Below, in pieces: positions 1-6,566 of a stretch of 9,236 bases of DNA (within the stretch, counting starts at the first letter, position 1; every line of letters begins with the position of its first letter). Origin of the DNA: Planctomycetaceae bacterium (GTDB lineage Bacteria; Planctomycetota; Planctomycetia; Pirellulales; Pirellulaceae); assembly GCA_002702965.1 (NCBI GenBank), contig PADE01000212.1, positions 7,409-16,644 of the forward strand. The letters run 5' to 3'. The translations under genes and the position numbers were made by a program. The notes under the pieces are model-generated. The model worked only from the letters and a program-made list of their open reading frames with translations. It did no database searches and was not told the DNA's origin.

Positions 1-71
1 AGCGACAATAGTAGGCGCGTGAAAACTAACAAGCAGGCGCTTTGAGAACTAAAACTCGACGGAGAATTCCC
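1..71. other. Leader before the DUF1501 gene, no assignable gene
   Basis: No gene can be assigned here. One forward frame is open from the window edge to a TGA at 43-45, so the last codons of an upstream gene could lie here, but about 14 residues are too few to recognise. In planctomycetes a DUF1549/DUF1553 (PSD1-type cytochrome) gene often sits just upstream of a DUF1501 gene. That is family knowledge and is not seen in this window. Confidence 0.3.
61..64 (+). promoter_or_regulatory. Ribosome binding site deciding the DUF1501 start
   Basis: GGAG lies 7 bases before the ATG at 72-74. This favours that ATG over the in-frame TTG at 42-44, which would add ten basic, non-conserved residues and has no comparable Shine-Dalgarno sequence. 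Confidence 0.6.
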
Positions 72-1415
72 ATGTTGACCATTGCCGGCTCCGGATCGCG
101 ACGTGGTGCTTATTGTGACGGCGTCTCCCGTCGTGGATTCTTGAAGATCGGGGCGCTGGGAGTGGGGGCGGTCGGTCTCAATCTTGCCGATTTGTTCCGA
201 GCCGAGGCGTCGGGGGCTTTAACCCAGAAACATAAGTCCGTGATCAATATCTTCCTGGGTGGTGGTCCTCCCCATCAGGACATGTGGGAGATCAAGACCC
301 AAGCTCCCAAAGAGATCCGCGGTCCGTTTCAACCGATTGCGACGAACGTTCCGGGAATCCAGATCGGCGAGTGCTTTCCGAAGATCGCTCAGATCATGGA
401 CAAATCGGTTGTGTTGCGAGCGGTGGTTGGGTGCGAAGGTCGGCACGATTCGTTTCAGTGTATGACCGGCTGGCGTCACGCGGACTTGCGTTCGATGGGT
501 GGACGGCCCGCGATGGGCAGTGTGCTCCACAAACTCGAGGGCCCGGTTCATAAGAGCGTTCCGCCCTACGTCGGGATGGTCACGGCGGGTGTCTGGCGGG
601 ATCCGGGCAAGCCCGGTTTCCTGGGAGCGAGCTACGGCCCCTTTAAACCCGAAGGCCAAGGCCTGGCGGACATGAAACTCAGTGGGATCACGCTGGACCG
701 ACTGGGCAACCGCAAGCAGCTGTTGACGAGTGTTGATCGTCTTCGTCGCGAAGCTGACGTCAGTGGCCAGTTACACGCACTGGATGCCTACGAGCAGCAA
801 GCTTTTGATGTGCTCGCGTCGAGCAAGATGGTTGACGCCTTAGACCTGTCCAAGGAGGATCCTGAGATCCGCGCCCGCTATGGAACGGGTAAGCCTTATC
901 AGTTCCAGTACGACGGTGCGGCGACCAACAACGAGCAGATTCTCATGGCCCGACGGTTGGTCGAAGCGGGCGTGCGCTGTGTCACGTTGACGTACGGACG
1001 CTGGGACAGCCATGGTGACAACGAGGGGTTGGTACGACATCACGGTGTTCGGATCGATCAGGCTGTGGCGGCCCTGGTCACCGACCTGGAAGAGCGCGGC
1101 ATGCTGGATGACGTGACCGTCCTCGTGTGGGGTGAGTTTGGCCGCACACCCCGGATCAATAAGGGGGGTGGTCGAGACCACTGGACGCAAGTTAGCTGTG
1201 CTTATATGGCGGGTGGTGGGATGCGGACCGGTCAGGCGATCGGTAGCACCAACCGTCTGGGTGAGCACGCGCATTCGCGACCCGTGCATGTTCAGGAGAT
1301 CTTCTCGACGGTCTACAAAAATTTGGGAATCGATACCCGGTTTGCGACGATCGCCGATCCCGCTGGGCGGCCCCAGTATCTCACCGAAAAGGAACCGATT
1401 TCGGAAGTGGGTTAG
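72..1415 (+). CDS. DUF1501 domain protein, Tat-exported
   Basis: This 447-residue protein belongs to the DUF1501 family, distant relatives of the alkaline phosphatase/sulfatase fold that are very numerous in planctomycetes. Their biochemical role is not established. Residues 19-27 (SRRGFLKIG) form a twin-arginine motif, followed by a hydrophobic, Gly/Leu-rich stretch to about residue 42 and a possible cleavage region near A45, so export in the folded state by Tat is likely. A second SRRG occurs at residues 9-12. Family landmarks include the FLGGGPPHQDMW segment (61-72), HDSF (125-128), WDSHG (311-315), WGEFGRTP (353-360) and GRDHW (367-371). The Asp and His residues in these blocks are the likely metal ligands, by inference from the fold. 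The length is typical for the family. The start at 72 is chosen because GGAG precedes it at proper spacing. A strong terminator follows, so this is the last gene of its transcript. Its usual DUF1553 partner, if present, lies outside the window. Confidence 0.92.
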   Translation: MLTIAGSGSRRGAYCDGVSRRGFLKIGALGVGAVGLNLADLFRAEASGALTQKHKSVINIFLGGGPPHQDMWEIKTQAPKEIRGPFQPIATNVPGIQIGECFPKIAQIMDKSVVLRAVVGCEGRHDSFQCMTGWRHADLRSMGGRPAMGSVLHKLEGPVHKSVPPYVGMVTAGVWRDPGKPGFLGASYGPFKPEGQGLADMKLSGITLDRLGNRKQLLTSVDRLRREADVSGQLHALDAYEQQAFDVLASSKMVDALDLSKEDPEIRARYGTGKPYQFQYDGAATNNEQILMARRLVEAGVRCVTLTYGRWDSHGDNEGLVRHHGVRIDQAVAALVTDLEERGMLDDVTVLVWGEFGRTPRINKGGGRDHWTQVSCAYMAGGGMRTGQAIGSTNRLGEHAHSRPVHVQEIFSTVYKNLGIDTRFATIADPAGRPQYLTEKEPISEVG

Positions 1416-1446
1416 CCGAGCCAGCGGTGGCATCTCGACGACTTTT

Positions 1447-1482
1447 CACCCCAGTGGACGATTCTGCTGGGGTGTTTTATTT
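1447..1482 (+). terminator. Rho-independent terminator after DUF1501
   Basis: A perfect 8-bp stem (CACCCCAG at 1447-1454 pairs with CTGGGGTG at 1467-1474) encloses a 12-base loop and is followed by TTTTATTT at 1475-1482. It begins 31 bases past the DUF1501 stop. Read on the minus strand, the stem is followed by GAAAAGTCG and not a U-run. It should therefore stop only the plus-strand transcript, not the convergent dioxygenase transcript. Confidence 0.88.
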
Positions 1483-1511
1483 CCGCTTCCCAACCGCCGC
1501 GGTCAGCACGT

Positions 1512-2282
1512 CTATTCGCCGAGCGGTCGCAACGGCGCAAAGTTGCGCTCGTTCTGGTACCAGGGCCGGTCGTCACGGGTGCAGGCGTTGCCGACCGCGT
1601 TGTAGATGAGATACGCGATCGCTCTTCGCCAGGGGGACACATTGGGAGCCGACCCGTGGACCAGATTACAGTGGACGAAAGCGACCGACCCGGCCGGACC
1701 GACAAGCGCTTCGATTCCGTGCTGGTCGGCGAGTCGAGTCAGCGTGCTGGAATCGATGTGGTGGAGGGCATAGCCCCGACCCCGCGCGTCTTCATGCAGC
1801 CGCGAGTCGAGTAGCCCCTGTCGGTGCGATCCCGGAACGACAAGTAGCGGCGAGTTGACCGCCGTACAGGCATCGATGAACACCGCAGCCACGATGCAGC
1901 GGGGCTCGGGCATTCCGTCGATCGTGTGCCAGGGAGGGTAGTCCTGATGCCAGTCCCACGAACCTCCGTGGCCCATCCCCTGTTTGGGATTGATCCGACT
2001 TTGGTGCAGATAGACGTCCTCTGCGAGGAGCTGTTGGATCGGCTGTAACAGCCGCCGGCTGAGGGAGAGTTTCCGGAACGCTTCACAGTAGTGATGCGCT
2101 CCAAACACCAACCTGGGAGAGTCCGGGTTGTCTTTTTCGGGGATCACCTCCGGCCCCCGCCTGGCGAGAATTTCGGGAAGCGCCGTTTGCAGTGCGGCCA
2201 GCATTTCCTGCGACAGCAGCGACGGCAAGTAGAGCAGACCCGTTTCCTGGAATTGGGCAATTTGAGTGGTAGTGAGATGCAT
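1512..2282 (-). CDS. PhyH-family 2-oxoglutarate dioxygenase, EctD-like
   Basis: This 256-residue protein is a non-haem Fe(II)/2-oxoglutarate dioxygenase of the phytanoyl-CoA dioxygenase (PhyH) family. Such enzymes hydroxylate a small molecule while converting 2-oxoglutarate and O2 to succinate and CO2. The visible iron triad is H112-x-D114 and H209. R220, 11 residues after H209, has the spacing expected of the 2-oxoglutarate-binding arginine. Residues 91-100 (YLHQSRINPK) and the W111-H112-x-D114 ... W118-H119 ... DGMP (122-125) block resemble ectoine hydroxylase EctD, but several signature positions differ: Q113, P116, P117 and I121. The protein is also shorter than EctD (about 300 residues), and no ectABC genes are present. 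EctD-related but with a different substrate is the safer call. The ATG lies 14 bases after the stop of the Gfo/Idh gene, which implies co-transcription. The Shine-Dalgarno sequence is weak. The substrate is unknown. Confidence 0.9.
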   Translation of the reverse strand: MHLTTTQIAQFQETGLLYLPSLLSQEMLAALQTALPEILARRGPEVIPEKDNPDSPRLVFGAHHYCEAFRKLSLSRRLLQPIQQLLAEDVYLHQSRINPKQGMGHGGSWDWHQDYPPWHTIDGMPEPRCIVAAVFIDACTAVNSPLLVVPGSHRQGLLDSRLHEDARGRGYALHHIDSSTLTRLADQHGIEALVGPAGSVAFVHCNLVHGSAPNVSPWRRAIAYLIYNAVGNACTRDDRPWYQNERNFAPLRPLGE

Positions 2283-2296
2283 GGGCTGGCTCGCGC

Positions 2297-3358
2297 TTAG
2301 GTTGCAGGAACGGTTACCGGCCGGCCCGACGCGGCTGACTCCAACACCGCCAACGCCACGGCCAGGGATTGGGCGCCGTCGCGGGCATCCACGAGCGGCG
2401 TCTCAGTTTCGTTGAGGACTCGACAAAAATGCGCGAGTTGCGCGATCAGCGGATCCCCTCGCGGCACGGGCAGACGATGGCGCGTCAGGGGGAATTGCCA
2501 ACCGCGCTGCGCGGACTCGCCGTACCGCCAGATTTCCATTTGGGGAAAGGCCAACGAACCCGCCGTTCCGAGGATGTGATAACAGTTTTCGGCGGTGTGA
2601 AAGTAGTGGGGGTTTTCACCCGCGGTCGCTTCGTAGGACCAGGGTGATGGCGTTGCGTCGGATGCCAGGATCGAGCCTAGCATACCGTTTGCAAAACCGA
2701 TCGAAATCGCCAACGAGTCCTCGACCTCCAATTGGCGTGCCGCCGAACTCGCGCGCGCGTAGACCTCCTCGATTTCACCGCACAGAAAGCGGAGGCTGTC
2801 CAAGTCGTGAATCAGATTGATCAGCGCCGGACCACCGGACGGGGGTTGGCGGCGCCACGCGAGATCGTAGTATTCGGTCGGCTTGCAAATCGCCCACAGA
2901 ACGGAGACTCCGACCAAGGGTCCCAACTCCCCTCGCTGAATCACCTCCCGGGCTTCCCGCAGGAGTCGATTGTGCCGTCGATGATGTCCCACCAGGACCG
3001 CGATCCCCGTCTGCTGCGCGGCGTCGATGACCCGACGAGCTGCCGTCAGCGTGTCCGCAATCGGCTTCTCGATCAAGACGTGAATCCCCTGCTGAGCGCA
3101 CGCCACGGCGGTGTCGGCGTGGGCGGAACTGGGAGTGGCAATGATCGCACCTTGTGGCTGTTCATGACACAAAAGCTCCCCCAGAGTTCGGTAAAAAGGA
3201 ACGCCGCAGCGATTGGCCACGGCCTCGACTTGCGGGTCGCTGTCACAGATCGCCACCAGCGCGCAGAAGTCCTGCTGCGAGACTAACTCGGCGTGTCGGC
3301 TGCCGATGGAACCGGCACCGATCACCGCGAGCGTTGTCGCGTCAGAATGGTGGTGCAT
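2297..3358 (-). CDS. Gfo/Idh/MocA family NAD(P)-dependent oxidoreductase
   Basis: This 353-residue cytoplasmic dehydrogenase is of the glucose-fructose oxidoreductase / inositol dehydrogenase / MocA family, which oxidises or reduces hydroxyl/keto groups, mostly on sugars, inositols and related polyols. The N-terminal Rossmann fold shows GAGSIG at 14-19. D39 at the end of the second strand suggests a preference for NAD over NADP. The family EKP motif is at 97-99, and K98 is the expected catalytic lysine. The C-terminal substrate domain starts near residue 125 and carries the GGPALINLIHDLD block (175-187), where H184 is the likely catalytic histidine. The segment carries Asn in place of the more common Asp, which seems usual in one subgroup. 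Length is normal for the family. The gene sits between two PhyH dioxygenases on the same strand, 14 bases before the downstream one, and so probably works on the same substrate or product. The substrate cannot be read from sequence. Confidence 0.92.
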   Translation of the reverse strand: MHHHSDATTLAVIGAGSIGSRHAELVSQQDFCALVAICDSDPQVEAVANRCGVPFYRTLGELLCHEQPQGAIIATPSSAHADTAVACAQQGIHVLIEKPIADTLTAARRVIDAAQQTGIAVLVGHHRRHNRLLREAREVIQRGELGPLVGVSVLWAICKPTEYYDLAWRRQPPSGGPALINLIHDLDSLRFLCGEIEEVYARASSAARQLEVEDSLAISIGFANGMLGSILASDATPSPWSYEATAGENPHYFHTAENCYHILGTAGSLAFPQMEIWRYGESAQRGWQFPLTRHRLPVPRGDPLIAQLAHFCRVLNETETPLVDARDGAQSLAVALAVLESAASGRPVTVPAT

Positions 3359-3405
3359 GGCGAGTGCTTTCTACACGGATCAGGCGGTGTCACGGGCCGG
3401 TCGCT

Positions 3406-3426
3406 CGTCGCCTTCGGGACGCGACG
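3406..3426. repeat. Small inverted repeat between dioxygenase and Gfo/Idh genes
   Basis: CGTCGC (3406-3411) and GCGACG (3421-3426) form a 6-bp stem around a 9-base loop that contains TTCG. It lies in the 111-base gap between the PhyH gene ending at 3470 and the Gfo/Idh start. No T-run follows on the minus strand, so it is not a standard terminator. It could be an attenuating or mRNA-stabilising hairpin, or chance in GC-rich DNA. Confidence 0.3.
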
Positions 3427-3469
3427 TAACCGCCGTGAAGCGACGCGCGGACGGTGCCAACGGGCGGTC

Positions 3470-4231
3470 TTACACGTTTTTTGGCGCCATCCCGAAGGAA
3501 TCGTGTTGCCGCTTCAGATCGGTTTGGTGTCGCAGGTGCGCCGTTTCGTCGCGGCGGGCGCTGACCCCCCGATACACCATCGCGAACGCGCGGCGCTGCC
3601 GCGTGGCGGAACGGTTGGGATCGGCGAGATGGATCGTCTCTCCGTGGTGGACGACCAGGTCCCCCGCGTCCAATACGACGACGGCCTCGCGGGCGGTGTC
3701 GCCGCTGCCGTAATCGGTGATCCCTTGGGAAAAACCGAGGATTGGGGTCGTCGCATGTGGTCTCAGGCCGAGATGGTGCGATCCGACCACGTAACGCAAG
3801 GCTCCGTTTTCTTCGTCCACCGCATCGAGTGCCAGCCAGCCAGTGATCACGTTGGGTGGGTCGAGTTTAAAGTAGTAGTTGTCCTGATGTGGGGGGGTCG
3901 GGTGTTCTACCCCGGGTGGCTTGTTGAACCACTCCGGGCCCATCGCGACGACCGGTTCGTCGAGCAACGCGTTGGCCAAGGCCATCCAGCGGGCGTGGTT
4001 GGCGTAGCCCGAAAGAAACGTGTCGCGATCGAAGTTCTGCATCTGCTTGAGTGTCTCGGGGCGCCGCTTATCGTGGAAGAAGGCGTCCGAATCGGGAACC
4101 TGCGGTGCCATTTCACGGATGTAGCGATCGAGATGGTGGGTCAGTTCTTGAAACTCGTTGGCGCTCAGAAACTGGCGAACGACGACGAATCCGTCTCGTT
4201 CGAGCGCCGGTCGGTGGTCCGCGTAGTTCAT
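3470..4231 (-). CDS. PhyH-family 2-oxoglutarate dioxygenase
   Basis: This 253-residue protein belongs to the phytanoyl-CoA dioxygenase (PhyH) family of Fe(II)/2-oxoglutarate-dependent oxygenases. Residues 11-20 (ERDGFVVVRQ) are the usual N-terminal strand. The iron ligands are H115-x-D117 (in PPHQDNYY) and, most likely, H201 in the ETIHLADPNRS block. R213 or R214 is the probable 2-oxoglutarate arginine. VVGSHH at 148-153 is the family PGSH-type segment. The frame stays open upstream to 4357, but the extra 42 residues are Pro/Arg-rich and non-conserved, so the ATG at 4229-4231 is taken as the start. Its Shine-Dalgarno sequence is weak. It is clearly distinct in sequence from the other PhyH protein in this window, so the pair is not a recent tandem duplication. 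It is the first gene of the minus-strand set, 111 bases ahead of the Gfo/Idh gene. The substrate is unknown. Confidence 0.9.
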   Translation of the reverse strand: MNYADHRPALERDGFVVVRQFLSANEFQELTHHLDRYIREMAPQVPDSDAFFHDKRRPETLKQMQNFDRDTFLSGYANHARWMALANALLDEPVVAMGPEWFNKPPGVEHPTPPHQDNYYFKLDPPNVITGWLALDAVDEENGALRYVVGSHHLGLRPHATTPILGFSQGITDYGSGDTAREAVVVLDAGDLVVHHGETIHLADPNRSATRQRRAFAMVYRGVSARRDETAHLRHQTDLKRQHDSFGMAPKNV

Positions 4232-4511
4232 AGTGACAGGCGGGCGGTTGGCGCCCGGGATGTGGCGGAGCCGGGGGAGTTGTCTGGCGCACGCGGAGGG
4301 CCGGCCGCGGGGCTCGGACGGGAGCCTACTGTAGGGTAACGCTGGGGGGGACCTCAAGCGCCGTCCCTCCGTTTTGTGAAACCGGACGTTATGGAGTGTC
4401 CCGACACGGTGGTCGGAGTCGCGGTTTTTGTTCCCGGGATTGGGCCTGGTGGTCCGGTCTGTCGGTCACTTAGAATACGTTCTGATTCGTTGTCACGATG
4501 GGCCGCACACG
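4232..4511. other. Divergent intergenic region, PhyH / ygiQ
   Basis: These 280 bases separate the start codons of the minus-strand dioxygenase and the plus-strand radical SAM gene and must hold promoters for both. Besides the minus-strand promoter candidate there is a TAGAAT at 4471-4476 facing ygiQ, without a convincing -35. A short palindromic element, GTGTC-CC-GACAC, lies at 4396-4407, and an overlapping CCGAC/GTCGG pair is at 4401-4416. I see no recognisable riboswitch and no small gene with support. Confidence 0.5.
4328..4357 (-). promoter_or_regulatory. Possible sigma-70 promoter for the dioxygenase cassette
   Basis: Read on the minus strand, TTGAGG (4352-4357) and TACAGT (4328-4333) are separated by 18 bases. 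Each hexamer matches 4 of 6 consensus positions. Transcription would start near 4321 and leave a leader of about 90 bases before the ATG at 4231. Found by eye and unsupported by any other signal. Confidence 0.28.
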
Positions 4512-6566
4512 ATGCCGTCACCAATGCCAGATCTCCCGATCCTCGGTCAACCGGCCGGTCCCCTCGGTGCGCTGGAAGAACTAGCCCCACAGCGTGAATG
4601 CCACCGCGCCCTGCGCCCGCTGCCGATGAACACTGAAGAAATGGCGCAGTGGGGATGGGATCAGGTCGATGTGGTGTTCGTAACTGGGGATGCGTACGTC
4701 GACCACCCAAGTTTTGCGATGGCCATTTTGGGACGGGTGTTGGTCGCAGCTGGTTTTCGCGTTGGCATCGTCAGCCAACCCGATTGGCAGTCCTGCGATG
4801 ACTGGCGACGTTTCGGCAAGCCGCGGTTGTTTTACGCGATCAGCGCCGGCAACATGGACTCGATGATCAACCATTACACGGCGAATCGGAAAGTCCGCAA
4901 CGATGACGCGTACTCCCCTGGGGGCCGGATCGGACTGCGTCCGGACCGGGCGACTCTTTCCTATTGCCAGCGGGCGCGTCAGGCGTACAAAGGGGTTCCA
5001 GTGATCGCGGGCGGAGTGGAAGCCTCGCTGCGACGGCTCGCCCACTACGATTACTGGAGCGACAAGGTCCGCCGCTCTATTCTGCTCGATTGCAAGGCCG
5101 ATCTACTGGTCTTTGGGATGGGCGAAGAGTTGATCCTGGAAATCGCACGGCGGCTGGATCGCGGTGCCACGGTGCGAGAGCTGCGGTCGCTGCGCGGTGT
5201 CGCCTACGCGATGGGTGCCTCAGAGACGCCGCCCGTGGATGCCTTGACGCTTCCCAGCTACGACGAGGTGGTCGCGGACAAGCGGGCGTTTGCTGAGGCG
5301 ACCAGGATGATTCACAACGAGACCAACCCGCACAACGCCCGGCGGCTCGTACAGTGGCACGATCGCCAAGCGGTCATCGCCAATCCACCTGCGTTGCCGA
5401 TTTCGGAAGCCGCGATGGATGCGATTTACGGCTTGCCCTACACGCGCAAGCCGCATTTCAGCTACCGTCAGCCGATCCCGGCCTTCGAGATGATCAAGGA
5501 CTCGGTGACGATCATGCGGGGCTGCTTTGGCGGCTGTACCTTCTGTTCGATCACCACCCATCAGGGGCGCATCATTCAGTCGCGTAGTCCGGGTTCGGTA
5601 CAGGCGGAAATTGAGGATCTGGCAGCCGATCCCGACTTCAAAGGGGTGGTCAGCGACATCGGCGGGCCGACGGCCAACATGTATCAGATGCGGTGTCAGC
5701 GGCCGGAAGTGGAAGCCGTGTGCCGTCGCCAATCGTGTATCCACCCGACGATTTGCAAGCTGCTCGACACTGACCATGGGCCATTGATTGATCTCATGAA
5801 AGAGGCCCGCCAGACGCCCGGTGTCAAACAGGTATTTGTGGCCAGCGGAATTCGCATGGACCTAGCTCGACGATCGAGTGAGTACATGCGTGAGCTGGCC
5901 AAACACCATGTTGGAGGACACCTCAAAGTTGCGCCAGAGCATACCGACTCCGGTGTATTGAACCTGATGCGCAAGCCTGCCAACGACGACTTCGATCGTT
6001 TCGCCGAAGTCTTTGAAGAAGAGAGCCGCCGAGCGGGGAAGCGTCAATTTCTGATCCCCTACTACATCGCCAGTCATCCCGGAAGCGACCTGGCTGCGAT
6101 GATCGATCTGGCGGTGTTTCTCAAACGCAGTGGGTATCGACCCGATCAGGTGCAAGACTTTATTCCGGCGCCGTTTGATGTGGCGACCGCGATGTACTAC
6201 ACCGGATTGGACCCGTTCACTCGCAAGCCGGTTTACGTGGCCCGCCATCTCCGTGATCGCAAGCTGCAGCGGGCCTTGCTGCAGTTCTTCAAACCGGAGA
6301 ACTACTTCGAAGTGCGCAAGGCGCTCGAGAAAGCGGGCCGTCAGGATTTGATCGGTTCCGGTTGCGAGAGTCTGATCCCGGCGAAGCCGCCGCGGGAGGC
6401 GATCGACCAGCGTCGCGAAAACGCGAACCGACGTTTTCGTGGCGGCTACGTGCACGAGATTCCCAGCGACGCGAAGCGCGGCAAGGGTAAGCGGAGGGGC
6501 CGCCATCAGTCGGGGCGGGGATACCGTCCAGGTCGGCCGTCGGCGGGGTCCGATCGAGAGGAGTGA
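4512..6566 (+). CDS. ygiQ: YgiQ family radical SAM protein
   Basis: This 684-residue protein is of the YgiQ family (UPF0313), a widely conserved radical SAM protein whose reaction is not known. The N-terminal YgiQ domain shows GDAYVDHPSF (59-68), AGNMDSMIN (112-120), GGVEASLRR (167-175) and HYDYWSD (178-184). The radical SAM core begins near residue 330. Its CxxxCxxC cluster is C338, C342 and C345, for the 4Fe-4S centre that cleaves S-adenosylmethionine. Further landmarks are SDIGGPTANMY (381-391) and LKVAPEHT (471-478). The C-terminal region corresponds to DUF3362. It ends in an Arg/Gly/Lys-rich tail from about residue 630, which may bind nucleic acid (inference). The ATG at 4512 is chosen by comparison with the N-terminus of E. 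coli YgiQ. ATG codons at 4524 and 4626 are alternatives, and none has a clear Shine-Dalgarno sequence. The last 61 bases overlap the convergent speA gene. Confidence 0.93.
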   Translation: MPSPMPDLPILGQPAGPLGALEELAPQRECHRALRPLPMNTEEMAQWGWDQVDVVFVTGDAYVDHPSFAMAILGRVLVAAGFRVGIVSQPDWQSCDDWRRFGKPRLFYAISAGNMDSMINHYTANRKVRNDDAYSPGGRIGLRPDRATLSYCQRARQAYKGVPVIAGGVEASLRRLAHYDYWSDKVRRSILLDCKADLLVFGMGEELILEIARRLDRGATVRELRSLRGVAYAMGASETPPVDALTLPSYDEVVADKRAFAEATRMIHNETNPHNARRLVQWHDRQAVIANPPALPISEAAMDAIYGLPYTRKPHFSYRQPIPAFEMIKDSVTIMRGCFGGCTFCSITTHQGRIIQSRSPGSVQAEIEDLAADPDFKGVVSDIGGPTANMYQMRCQRPEVEAVCRRQSCIHPTICKLLDTDHGPLIDLMKEARQTPGVKQVFVASGIRMDLARRSSEYMRELAKHHVGGHLKVAPEHTDSGVLNLMRKPANDDFDRFAEVFEEESRRAGKRQFLIPYYIASHPGSDLAAMIDLAVFLKRSGYRPDQVQDFIPAPFDVATAMYYTGLDPFTRKPVYVARHLRDRKLQRALLQFFKPENYFEVRKALEKAGRQDLIGSGCESLIPAKPPREAIDQRRENANRRFRGGYVHEIPSDAKRGKGKRRGRHQSGRGYRPGRPSAGSDREE

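Noticed and set aside
840..1433. A 197-codon minus-strand frame opposite the DUF1501 gene
   Set aside because: It overlaps conserved DUF1501 blocks such as WGEFGRTP and GRDHW on the other strand and has no recognisable domain.
1512..4231. The two PhyH genes as a recent tandem duplication
   Set aside because: The two proteins share little beyond the iron and 2-oxoglutarate motifs, so they are old paralogues or independent recruits.
3293..4339. A 348-codon open plus-strand frame across most of the dioxygenase at 3470-4231
   Set aside because: Its translation shows no recognisable domain and is rich in Arg, Gly and Val as expected of an antisense frame in GC-rich DNA. The opposite strand encodes a PhyH protein with intact catalytic motifs.
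4232..4357. 42-residue N-terminal extension of the first dioxygenase
   Set aside because: The residues are Pro/Arg-rich and unlike PhyH N-termini. The ATG at 4231 places the family N-terminal strand at the usual distance.
4471..4476. TAGAAT as a -10 box for ygiQ
   Set aside because: No acceptable -35 hexamer lies 16-18 bases upstream. The nearest TTG-type hexamer (4440-4445) is 25 bases away.
5862..6506. A 214-codon minus-strand frame inside ygiQ, ending where speA ends
   Set aside because: It is an antisense shadow of the YgiQ C-terminal region, which carries conserved family motifs. No family features are seen in the shadow.
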